Source: Methanolobus sp. UBA474
Lineage (GTDB): Archaea > Halobacteriota > Methanosarcinia > Methanosarcinales > Methanosarcinaceae
Reading direction: 5' to 3'
DNA length: 5,139 bases
Assembly (NCBI GenBank): GCA_002501695.1
Contig: DANZ01000119.1
Location: 1-5,139, forward strand
How positions within the stretch are numbered: the first letter of the stretch is position 1; each line of letters begins with the position of its first letter. Positions 1 through 5,139 of the stretch are shown here, piece by piece. The position numbers were made by a program, and so were the translations under genes. Under the pieces are notes generated by a model. It did not search any database. It was given only the letters and a program-made list of their open reading frames with translations, and was not told where the DNA came from.

Positions 1-224
1 GCAGCCTGGCTGAATACCTTGTGCGTAAAGGAGTATGCTCCATGAATGAGTTCGAAAGCGGATGCATCAATGCACTGGGACATAGCCTGGTGATCGTGCC
101 GACAAAGATAGTGGAAAAGCCAGTCGGAACTGTTGGCATAGGGGATGCCATTTCTGCGGGTGCCTTTGTAGCTCTGCTGACGAGGATCAAGGAAAAAGGA
201 GAAAAATGCAGGGAGCAGGCATGA
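1..224 (+). CDS. ADP-dependent sugar kinase (ADP-PFK/ADP-GK family), C-terminal fragment
   Basis: This is the last 73 codons of a gene whose 5' part lies outside the window; the frame opens at base 3 and stops at TGA 222-224. The family (ribokinase-like fold) phosphorylates fructose 6-phosphate and/or glucose in the cytoplasm with ADP as phosphoryl donor, in the modified glycolysis of Thermococcales and methanogens. The fragment carries the diagnostic C-terminal block VPTKIVEKPVGTVGIGD, whose GxGD aspartate (codon 144-146) is the expected catalytic base, followed by the small-residue helix AISAGAF. The block is close to that of known archaeal ADP kinases, though Ser before TVG is Gly and Thr after the Asp is Ala here. 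A 4-base ATGA overlap joins it to a full-length paralogue, so the two are probably co-transcribed. The fragment is too short to decide between PFK, GK and bifunctional activity. Confidence 0.9.
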   Translation, partial: SLAEYLVRKGVCSMNEFESGCINALGHSLVIVPTKIVEKPVGTVGIGDAISAGAFVALLTRIKEKGEKCREQA

Positions 225-1573
225 AGATCATTTGCGCATATAATGCCAACATCGATGCTATATATAGGGTGGACGGCCTGCAGATGAGCTCATTCGCACA
301 AGGCTACGAAGAGGAGATATCCACGAGACTGCAAAACCTGCCGGGCTCGATATCCTCCGTACCGGACTTCTTTGCAGGACTCTTTTACTGCATGCAAAAA
401 GGGGTGGGAGCTGAATGGATGATCAGGGATCCCGGAGTTTTCGAATGGCTCAGGTCAAACTTCCTTGAACGCTCCTTTATGCGCATGGGGGGGAACATGG
501 GTATAATGGCAAATGTCCTGTCGGAACTGGGAACATCCGCGGTCATACCTAACATACCTAATCCTTCCCCGCTGCAGATGTCTTTTTTCTCTGACAGGGC
601 CATATTTGTCCCGTATGAAGGAAAGCTTCAAAGGAGCTCCGATATCCATCAAAGCGAGCCACCAGGAGATTCTCAGGAACTGATACATTTCGTGTTTGAC
701 TTCAAGAAGGACGATAGTTTTCTGCTTTATGGAAAGCAGATGTCTGTGCCAAGAGAGAACAGGTTCATTGCCACCTATGATCCCCTTAACTTTGAGCTGC
801 ATATCGATGAAGAATTCAGCAGGTATGCCCTCAGTAACATCAGAGAGATGGATGGGGTTCTGATAGCAGGATACCATCTGCTCCGGGAAGCCTATCCCGA
901 TGGGAGCGGATACCAGGAAAAGCTTGGCAGGTCCCTGGAGCAGCTAAGGGCATGGAAAAGCAGGAACAATAAGCTGCATATACATATCGAGCTGGGCCAT
1001 TTCTCCTCGACTGGCATAGCCTCGGATGTTTTTTCAGGCCTGGTCCCCATTGCTGACAGTATTGGCATGAACGAGGATGAACTCGCCATGCTTGCAGGCA
1101 TGTACGGGATCGATACCTCCGGGATACTTGAAATGGATGCCTGCTCTATTATAAGGGCGGCTGCATCGATGTGCAAGGTCTTCGGGACCGGGAGGATACT
1201 GGTCCATACAAGGGAGTTCGTGATATCCGTATCTCCAGCATCAGCCTCAGTAGCCGGAGAAATATTCGAAGCGTTGCATTTTGGTGTCAAATGCGCAGCA
1301 GCATTTGCGTGCAGCGGGAAACTTGCAGACAGGAACACATTACTGGCTATCGCTTCCGGGATAGAGGAGAGTGATCATGGCAGGCTACAGATGACAAAAA
1401 TTGAGGATACGATCCCCATCATATACAGAGAGAATGGCATCATCGCTGAGTATAGCGGGTATTCCGTGTGTGCTGTTCCGACAAGGTTATGCGGCCAGCC
1501 AGTATCGACAGTGGGACTCGGGGATACAGTGTCTTCCGCTATATTCTTAAGGGAACTTGAACTTGGGTCCTGA
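221..1573 (+). CDS. ADP-dependent sugar kinase, full-length paralogue (probable ADP-phosphofructokinase-like)
   Basis: A 450-residue cytoplasmic kinase of the usual family length (about 450-490). Family motifs appear in order: AYNANIDA at residues 6-13 (sugar-binding region), GGNMGIMAN at 90-98, PRENRFI at 177-183, the HxE motif H255-I-E257, the NxxE metal motif N284-E-D-E287, and GLGD with the expected catalytic D435. All signature residues are present, so an active enzyme is likely. The N-terminus AYNAN resembles ADP-phosphofructokinases more than the GYNTN of glucokinases, but substrate choice cannot be settled by eye. I chose ATG 221 because the protein then begins just before the conserved AYNAN strand, as in relatives; it overlaps the upstream stop as ATGA and has GGGAG at 211-215, 5 bases away. 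An in-frame ATG at 206 (455 aa) has AAGGAG at 196-201 but only a 4-base spacing. The C-terminus diverges from the upstream paralogue, so this is not a recent duplication. Confidence 0.9.
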   Translation: MKIICAYNANIDAIYRVDGLQMSSFAQGYEEEISTRLQNLPGSISSVPDFFAGLFYCMQKGVGAEWMIRDPGVFEWLRSNFLERSFMRMGGNMGIMANVLSELGTSAVIPNIPNPSPLQMSFFSDRAIFVPYEGKLQRSSDIHQSEPPGDSQELIHFVFDFKKDDSFLLYGKQMSVPRENRFIATYDPLNFELHIDEEFSRYALSNIREMDGVLIAGYHLLREAYPDGSGYQEKLGRSLEQLRAWKSRNNKLHIHIELGHFSSTGIASDVFSGLVPIADSIGMNEDELAMLAGMYGIDTSGILEMDACSIIRAAASMCKVFGTGRILVHTREFVISVSPASASVAGEIFEALHFGVKCAAAFACSGKLADRNTLLAIASGIEESDHGRLQMTKIEDTIPIIYRENGIIAEYSGYSVCAVPTRLCGQPVSTVGLGDTVSSAIFLRELELGS

Positions 1574-1574
1574 C

Positions 1575-2414
1575 ATGTACAAGCTTTTCTGCGAGGATTT
1601 CGATCTTGACTATACCCTGGACTGCGGGCAGGTCTTCAGGTGGGACAAAATAGGCACATGGTGGGTGGGCGTTGTGAACGGCAGTACCGTGCGCCTGCAG
1701 CAGGACAGGGAAAGCGGCGAAGTGCTTGTGGACTCGTCTCTGCCGGAAGGATATCTGGAAGACTACTTTCGTTTTGATGATGACCTTGATGACATCCTGC
1801 GCCGGGTCAATAAGGACAGTTTCATGGATGAGGCTATAAGGAAATACAGGGGACTCCGGCTTATAAGGCAGGATCCGTGGGAGTGCCTGATATCCTATAT
1901 GCTTGCAACTGCATGGAGCATCCCTAACATCAAAAGGGGGATATCCCTGTTAAGCAGCACCTACGGGAAAGAAATAGGGGACGGACATTACAGTTTTCCT
2001 GAGCCGGAAACCCTTGCCAGCCTTTGTGACGGTGAGCTCAGGAACTGCAAACTGGGATTTCGATCAAACCGCATAGTTAAGGCTGCTAAGCATGTTGTGG
2101 ATGGTGACCTGGTGCTGGATGAATTGTTCAAGGTCGAATACAGGGAAGCAAAACAGCGCCTGATGTACCTGGAAGGCATTGGAGGGAAAGTTGCTGACTG
2201 CATCCTGCTCTTTGCATTCGATAAAATGAATGCCTTCCCCGTGGACACCCATGTTGAGAAGGTCGTAAGGCATTATTATGGTGACAGGGAATTCTTCAAT
2301 GGTACTGTCACAAAGAGCAAGATAGGGGATTGGGGGCGTATGTATTTCGGGGAATACTGCGGTTATGCGCAACAGTATTTCTTTTATCAGAAAAGGCTTG
2401 AAGGCCTGATCTGA
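1575..2414 (+). CDS. ogg: 8-oxoguanine DNA glycosylase/AP lyase, OGG1-type (HhH-GPD)
   Basis: A 279-residue base-excision repair enzyme that should remove 8-oxoguanine from DNA and nick the abasic site. It has an OGG N-terminal domain (CGQVFRW near residues 16-22) followed by an HhH-GPD domain. The hairpin-helix-hairpin reads LEGIGGKVADC with catalytic Lys K205, and the PVDTH motif gives D224; the 19-residue K-D spacing equals that of human OGG1 (K249/D268). C209, Q266 and F270 line up with human C253, Q315 and F319, which line the 8-oxoG pocket. One oddity is that the human Asn triplet 149-151 is A113-W114-S115 here. ATG 1575 lies one base after the kinase stop (TGA-C-ATG) with no good Shine-Dalgarno, suggesting coupled re-initiation. 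A TTG at 1557 would add 6 residues and is less likely. No clear terminator follows; a T7 at 2543-2549, inside the convergent gene, is a weak candidate. Confidence 0.94.
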   Translation: MYKLFCEDFDLDYTLDCGQVFRWDKIGTWWVGVVNGSTVRLQQDRESGEVLVDSSLPEGYLEDYFRFDDDLDDILRRVNKDSFMDEAIRKYRGLRLIRQDPWECLISYMLATAWSIPNIKRGISLLSSTYGKEIGDGHYSFPEPETLASLCDGELRNCKLGFRSNRIVKAAKHVVDGDLVLDELFKVEYREAKQRLMYLEGIGGKVADCILLFAFDKMNAFPVDTHVEKVVRHYYGDREFFNGTVTKSKIGDWGRMYFGEYCGYAQQYFFYQKRLEGLI

Positions 2415-2428
2415 TCATGGGAATGAAC

Positions 2429-2434
2429 AAAAAA
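2429..2434 (-). terminator. Oligo-T tract ending the CCA enzyme gene
   Basis: Six consecutive T residues on the minus strand (A6 on +) begin about 22 bases after the TGA stop of the leftward gene, in the 41-base gap between two convergent genes. Archaeal RNA polymerase terminates at such T tracts without needing a hairpin, so this is a reasonable 3' end. That it is used is inference. Confidence 0.45.
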
Positions 2435-2455
2435 TGCATCTACTGTAGGTATGCT

Positions 2456-3799
2456 TCACTCAGTTTTCCATTTCCTCAGGAATCTCCTGAAATCCTCCTC
2501 TTTTAGATTGCAGATGTCTTCGTTCTCAAGTACCGTGTATCCTTTTTTTACGGCCTCTGTAAGCTGTTTTCCCATGGAGCAGGTTACCAGTCTTTCGTCA
2601 AGCAGGTGCTTTGCTGCCGGGAACTTTCTTTTTATATCTGCAACATAGTTCCCGTCCTCAATGTAAAAAGCAAAAGCGTCCTCTGACCCCCTATACTTCG
2701 ATATGAAGCTCTCTGCATGCTTACGCTCCCATACCGGTGGGCCCCGATGTTTCTTTACGCAGGGCAATCTTGCAGAGCTCAATTCTATCGTAACAATAGC
2801 TTCCTTTCCCGCCCATCTGCCACTGTTCAGTACAATGAACCCATATTGCTCAAGCAGCGCTCTTACACTTGCTTCCATTTTATCCAGCTGGGGGTAAAGC
2901 ACATCATCAACAATATCCGGCTTCCTGAACACGATCGCAACAAAGGAGCTTTTCCTTTCGGATATCATCTCCAGGATTTCCATGTCGGTAAGAGGTCTTT
3001 CAGGCGCAGGGAAGAAGAGATCAATAGACGGCTTCTCTTTATACGAGCAGCAGACGTCGATGAACCGGGCGAACCTGTTCGCGGAAAGGGCCGCAGCCAC
3101 ATTCCTTTTCGGGTCGGTGGGATCGACCACGACAAGCGGCTCTTTGTGTTCCACAGAGCCATGTTCCTGAAGGTCGATAACAGTTCCCGGTCTCCAGTCG
3201 CATGCATTGGATACAACCTCTTTGAAAGAACCGTAGCGGATAATGAGCAGCTCAGTAAGGTAACCTGAAAATCCCTGGGTGCGAAGTTCCGACCCATAGA
3301 CGCCGGTGCCTTTCATGAACTGCTTGAGCTTAAGGACCTCGTCTTCGATACCTCTGATGCGCTCTTTGACAAATTCATTGTGAAAGGGTGTCCTGTCAAC
3401 AGCAGATTTTATGTTAGAGGCGCAATCCACTGCAAAGCAGGGCACCATGTCAACATCAAACCTTTTGTACTGCATATTAAGATAGGGGTGCTCTGCGTAT
3501 CGCTCCTCGAAGCTGTCCGCATCTTTTGCAATTTCCCTGGCTATCAAAAGGCCGTACTTCTCCAGCTCATCCCTGGTAGTATGAACAGGGAATGGGATAA
3601 AGATGTCAAGATCATGGGTCCCGGATGTCCATGTCCCTCTGGCGGCGGAACCCACCAGCTTTGACCGGATACCCTGTATCCCTAGTCTAGCCGCAGTGGC
3701 GTCCACTTTCTGAAGAAGCTCCTCAACTACCAGAAGAAGCCTTTTTTTCTCATCAGGAGAGGGTTTGACCCTGCTGAGGACTTCTGTCTCCACATTCAT
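2456..3799 (-). CDS. cca: tRNA CCA nucleotidyltransferase, archaeal class I
   Basis: A 447-residue cytoplasmic enzyme that adds or repairs the 3'-terminal CCA of tRNAs using CTP and ATP without a nucleic acid template. Along its length it resembles the 437-aa Archaeoglobus fulgidus enzyme as I recall it. The polymerase-beta-like head has GSAARGTW (residues 50-57) and the metal carboxylates D63 and D65, with D117 in FDVDMVPC as the third. Next come the shared blocks RYAEHPY (100-106), NIKSAVDRTPFHNEFV, GFSGYLTELLI and VVDPTDPKRNVAA, then the tail domain with FRKPDIVDDVLYPQL. I chose ATG 3799 because GGAG lies 6 bases upstream and the N-terminus then matches relatives. An ATG at 3811 would add METI without a Shine-Dalgarno, and GGAG would fall inside the gene. 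It is convergent with the glycosylase gene and divergent from the transporter, apparently a single-gene unit with nothing missing. Confidence 0.95.
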   Translation of the reverse strand: MNVETEVLSRVKPSPDEKKRLLLVVEELLQKVDATAARLGIQGIRSKLVGSAARGTWTSGTHDLDIFIPFPVHTTRDELEKYGLLIAREIAKDADSFEERYAEHPYLNMQYKRFDVDMVPCFAVDCASNIKSAVDRTPFHNEFVKERIRGIEDEVLKLKQFMKGTGVYGSELRTQGFSGYLTELLIIRYGSFKEVVSNACDWRPGTVIDLQEHGSVEHKEPLVVVDPTDPKRNVAAALSANRFARFIDVCCSYKEKPSIDLFFPAPERPLTDMEILEMISERKSSFVAIVFRKPDIVDDVLYPQLDKMEASVRALLEQYGFIVLNSGRWAGKEAIVTIELSSARLPCVKKHRGPPVWERKHAESFISKYRGSEDAFAFYIEDGNYVADIKRKFPAAKHLLDERLVTCSMGKQLTEAVKKGYTVLENEDICNLKEEDFRRFLRKWKTE

Positions 3800-3856
3800 T
3801 ATTGTCTCCATTTCAGAGTTAGTTCTTTTTTTCTGATATCAAGTTTTGCATACTGC

Positions 3857-3866
3857 GATATTTTAG
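3857..3866 (-). promoter_or_regulatory. Candidate TATA box for cca
   Basis: On the minus strand CTAAAATATC lies about 60 bases upstream of the chosen cca start. A TATA box here would place transcription initiation about 25 bases downstream, near 3835, giving a leader of roughly 35-40 bases. The match is AT-rich but not a strong TTTATATA consensus, so this is a tentative assignment. Confidence 0.3.
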
Positions 3867-3931
3867 TAGCTGCCATCCTGTAAAGTACTGGTCCTGTGTT
3901 CTTACATTGCGGTTATTATTCGGATTTAAAC

Positions 3932-3953
3932 TGTTGTTATTATAATAACAACA
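3932..3953. promoter_or_regulatory. Perfect 22-bp palindrome, probable operator
   Basis: The left arm TGTTGTTATTA is followed immediately by its exact reverse complement TAATAACAACA, so all 11 base pairs of each half match and there is no spacer. It lies 23 bases upstream of the transporter's TATA-like box and about 130 bases upstream of the cca start, in the divergent intergenic region. Gapless symmetry of this length fits the binding site of a homodimeric winged-helix or TetR-like regulator. Its place just upstream of the TATA box fits control of the transporter, by activation or by blocking TFB/TBP. No regulator gene is present in the window. A hairpin would be weak (A/T-rich, and at least four centre bases lost to the loop), so a protein-binding DNA site is the better reading. 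Confidence 0.6.
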
Positions 3954-3970
3954 CCAATCCATGTTTTGAT

Positions 3971-3983
3971 AAACTATTTATAG
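3971..3983 (+). promoter_or_regulatory. Archaeal BRE/TATA-like promoter of the RND transporter
   Basis: AAACTATTTATAG has an A-rich stretch (BRE-like) followed by TTTATA, close to the archaeal TATA consensus. Archaeal initiation 22-27 bases downstream of the box would start the RNA around 4003-4008, leaving a leader of about 45 bases with the Shine-Dalgarno in it. The distance and orientation suit the transporter. Use of this box is inferred. Confidence 0.5.
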
Positions 3984-3993
3984 AATTACTCTT

Positions 3994-4015
3994 ATCTATG
4001 CCCGATAACATAGAT
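3994..4015. promoter_or_regulatory. Dyad ATCTATG-N8-CATAGAT at the predicted transcription start
   Basis: Two perfect 7-base inverted arms (3994-4000 and 4009-4015) are separated by 8 bases. The dyad spans the transcription start predicted from the TATA box at 3977-3982. A bound dimer here would block initiation, so it may be a repressor operator. It differs in sequence from the palindrome at 3932-3953, implying a different protein. If transcribed in full it could also form a small hairpin, but the predicted start falls inside it. Confidence 0.35.
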
Positions 4016-4055
4016 GTTCAAACCTGACGAAAAATCGCGGAGGCATTATATATAA
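4014..4055 (+). other. 13-codon upstream mini-ORF overlapping the transporter start
   Basis: ATG 4014 opens a frame encoding MFKPDEKSRRHYI and stops at TAA 4053-4055, overlapping the first codons of the transporter in another frame. It has no Shine-Dalgarno, and its ATG lies within about 10 bases of the predicted RNA start, so it would be nearly leaderless. It may be chance. It could also be a leader peptide, or a remnant of a longer N-terminus if a base is missing from the AT-rich stretch before 4055. Confidence 0.15.
4039..4043 (+). promoter_or_regulatory. Shine-Dalgarno GGAGG for the RND transporter
   Basis: GGAGG matches the archaeal anti-Shine-Dalgarno well and lies 8 bases before ATA 4052, the codon where the transporter reading frame should begin. 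It fixes the start region to about 4049-4053 even though no ATG, GTG or TTG is there in frame. Confidence 0.6.
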
Positions 4056-5139
4056 AAAACTTCTTTGAGAAGCTTGGCCAGTTTATTGAAGATAACACTA
4101 TCCCTATTGTCCTCATTGCCTTCCTATGCATCATAATCTCATTCCAGGGCGCCCAGTTCATAGAGATGAGGTCAGGGACAGATACCTTCGTCGAGAAGAC
4201 CTCCACATTGTATCAGGACTTTGATCACCTATATCTTAATCTTTTTAGCACAGGCTCGATAGTCGTCCTGATCGAGGGTGATGATGCCGCAGACCCGGCT
4301 GCTCTGCAGGCGATGGACAGGCTGTACCAGATCTCCAGGAATATCCCCGGAGTACTGGAAGTAACGTCCCCTTCCCAGGTAATAAAGGATGCCAATTACC
4401 GGAATACGGGTGTGAGTGTGATCCCGGATGATACCGATACGATCGATTCGCTGTTCGCCTCTGACATGCCTTCCTATATCATGCCTGACAGAAAGCACGC
4501 AGTTGTCTCTGTCGTTTTCAGCGGCACCACTTCCGATAGTATGCAGGTGGAGATCCTTCGTGAGACTGAGGCTGCTGTGGACTTTGCTGAGTTTCCTCCG
4601 GGCTACAAAGTGATCGTGACCGGAGATGTGGCATTTAACGATGCGATGAACAATGAAATGAATTCCAGCATGGGTATCCTGCTTGTGATCTCGGTGCTCC
4701 TGATGGTCCTCGTATTGTACCTGGTCTTCAGGCATGTACGCTGGAGACTTCTGCCCCTGCCTATTGTCTTGCTCGGTATCATTTTCACATTCGGTGCAAT
4801 GGGCTACCTCGATATTCCCATGACCATGGTCTCTATGGCAGCTTTTCCTGTGCTCATAGGTCTTGGTATCGACTACGCGATACAGTTCCATAACCGTATA
4901 GAAGAGGAGTTCGAACGCAACCATTCCGCTGCTGATGCTGTGATCGAGACAGTTAAGCATACGGGTCCTGCAGTATTGATAGCGCTTGTGATCACTGCAC
5001 TTGGATTTGTATCATTGTTCACTTCCTCCGTTCCCATGGTTCAGGACTTCGGGAAGCTGTTGATGATCGGCATCATCATGTGTTTCCTTGTTTCACTGTT
5101 CGTGGGCGTTACAATTCTCTATGGTTTCCATGAATTTTC
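4052..5139 (+). CDS. RND/MMPL-type transporter, HAE3-like, N-terminal part, non-canonical start
   Basis: An inner-membrane transporter running off the window (362 codons seen; relatives are usually over 700 aa). It begins KNFFEKLGQFIE, then TM1 (about residues 17-36), an extracytoplasmic porter domain (about 40-205, starting MRSGTDTFVEK), and TM2 (207-226), TM3 (233-252), TM4 (257-277), TM5 (308-328) and TM6 (about 336-358). This is the first half of an RND repeat. TM4 carries GLGIDYAIQFHNR with D274, in the place of the conserved acidic residue of MMPL/HAE3 proteins. The family moves hydrophobic or amphiphilic compounds using an ion gradient; the substrate here is unknown and a lipid role is possible. 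The frame is open from 4028 (TGA at 4025), but no ATG/GTG/TTG occurs before ATG 4166, which lies beyond TM1. The protein should therefore start at about 4052 (ATA), 8 bases after GGAGG. Numbering counts that ATA as residue 1. Confidence 0.88.
   Translation, partial: MKNFFEKLGQFIEDNTIPIVLIAFLCIIISFQGAQFIEMRSGTDTFVEKTSTLYQDFDHLYLNLFSTGSIVVLIEGDDAADPAALQAMDRLYQISRNIPGVLEVTSPSQVIKDANYRNTGVSVIPDDTDTIDSLFASDMPSYIMPDRKHAVVSVVFSGTTSDSMQVEILRETEAAVDFAEFPPGYKVIVTGDVAFNDAMNNEMNSSMGILLVISVLLMVLVLYLVFRHVRWRLLPLPIVLLGIIFTFGAMGYLDIPMTMVSMAAFPVLIGLGIDYAIQFHNRIEEEFERNHSAADAVIETVKHTGPAVLIALVITALGFVSLFTSSVPMVQDFGKLLMIGIIMCFLVSLFVGVTILYGFHEF

Noticed and set aside
455..1338. Minus-strand open frames (455-877 and 892-1338) opposite the second kinase.
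   Set aside because: The plus strand here encodes a full-length kinase with all its motifs; the antisense translations show no family features.
2717..3268. A 183-codon plus-strand frame inside the cca gene.
   Set aside because: It is antisense to conserved CCA-enzyme blocks, its translation has no recognisable motif, and it has no promoter or Shine-Dalgarno of note.
3826..3832. T7 tract on the plus strand upstream of cca, considered as a terminator.
   Set aside because: No plus-strand gene ends nearby; it lies in the leader of the minus-strand cca gene and is probably just AT-rich sequence.
4229..4960. Long open frame of 243 codons on the minus strand.
   Set aside because: It is antisense to the well-supported RND transporter. 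Its translation is rich in His, Arg and Asp with no domain pattern, typical of a shadow frame.
4166..5139. Starting the transporter at the first in-frame ATG, 4166.
   Set aside because: This would drop TM1 and the conserved FFEKLG-like N-terminus and leave the GGAGG at 4039-4043 unused more than 120 bases away.
1..5139. tRNA/rRNA genes, CRISPR arrays, insertion sequences, attachment sites.
   Set aside because: No cloverleaf-like segment, no regularly spaced repeats, no transposase frame or flanking inverted repeats were seen; almost all the sequence is accounted for by conserved genes.

Overview
The window looks like chromosomal DNA of a methanogenic archaeon of the Methanosarcinales type (Methanosarcina/Methanolobus-like). 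The evidence is ADP-dependent sugar kinases of the archaeal ADP-PFK/ADP-GK family, an archaeal class I CCA-adding enzyme, an OGG1-type glycosylase typical of archaea and some bacteria, an HAE3-like RND transporter of the kind common in methanogens, heavy use of AGG/AGA arginine codons, and archaeal-style TATA and oligo-T signals. The genus cannot be fixed from sequence reading alone.

Layout. (1) Positions 1-2414, + strand, hold a tightly packed three-gene run. It starts with the C-terminal end of one ADP-dependent sugar kinase, cut by the window edge. A full-length, diverged paralogue follows (450 aa) and overlaps the first gene by an ATGA. An 8-oxoguanine DNA glycosylase begins one base after the second kinase's stop. 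(2) Positions 2415-2455 form a short convergent gap with an oligo-T tract serving the opposite strand. (3) Positions 2456-3799, - strand, encode the archaeal tRNA CCA nucleotidyltransferase. (4) Positions 3800-4051 are a divergent intergenic region with an unusually rich set of signals: a perfect 22-bp palindrome, an archaeal TATA-like box, a second dyad near the predicted transcription start, and a strong Shine-Dalgarno site. (5) From about 4052 to the window end, + strand, is the N-terminal half of an RND/MMPL-type membrane transporter. It has no canonical start codon where one is expected.

How the genes fit together. The kinases would act in the modified Embden-Meyerhof pathway, which methanogens use for glycogen/sugar turnover. 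The glycosylase repairs oxidised guanine and appears to be co-translated with the kinases; no biochemical link is evident. The CCA enzyme is a housekeeping tRNA maturation gene with its own promoter. The transporter looks like the regulated gene of the window, with symmetric sites on both sides of its TATA box.

I see no new multi-gene system. The points most worth a second look are the transporter's operator-like palindromes, its missing start codon, the tandem kinase paralogues, and a changed opposite-base loop in the glycosylase.
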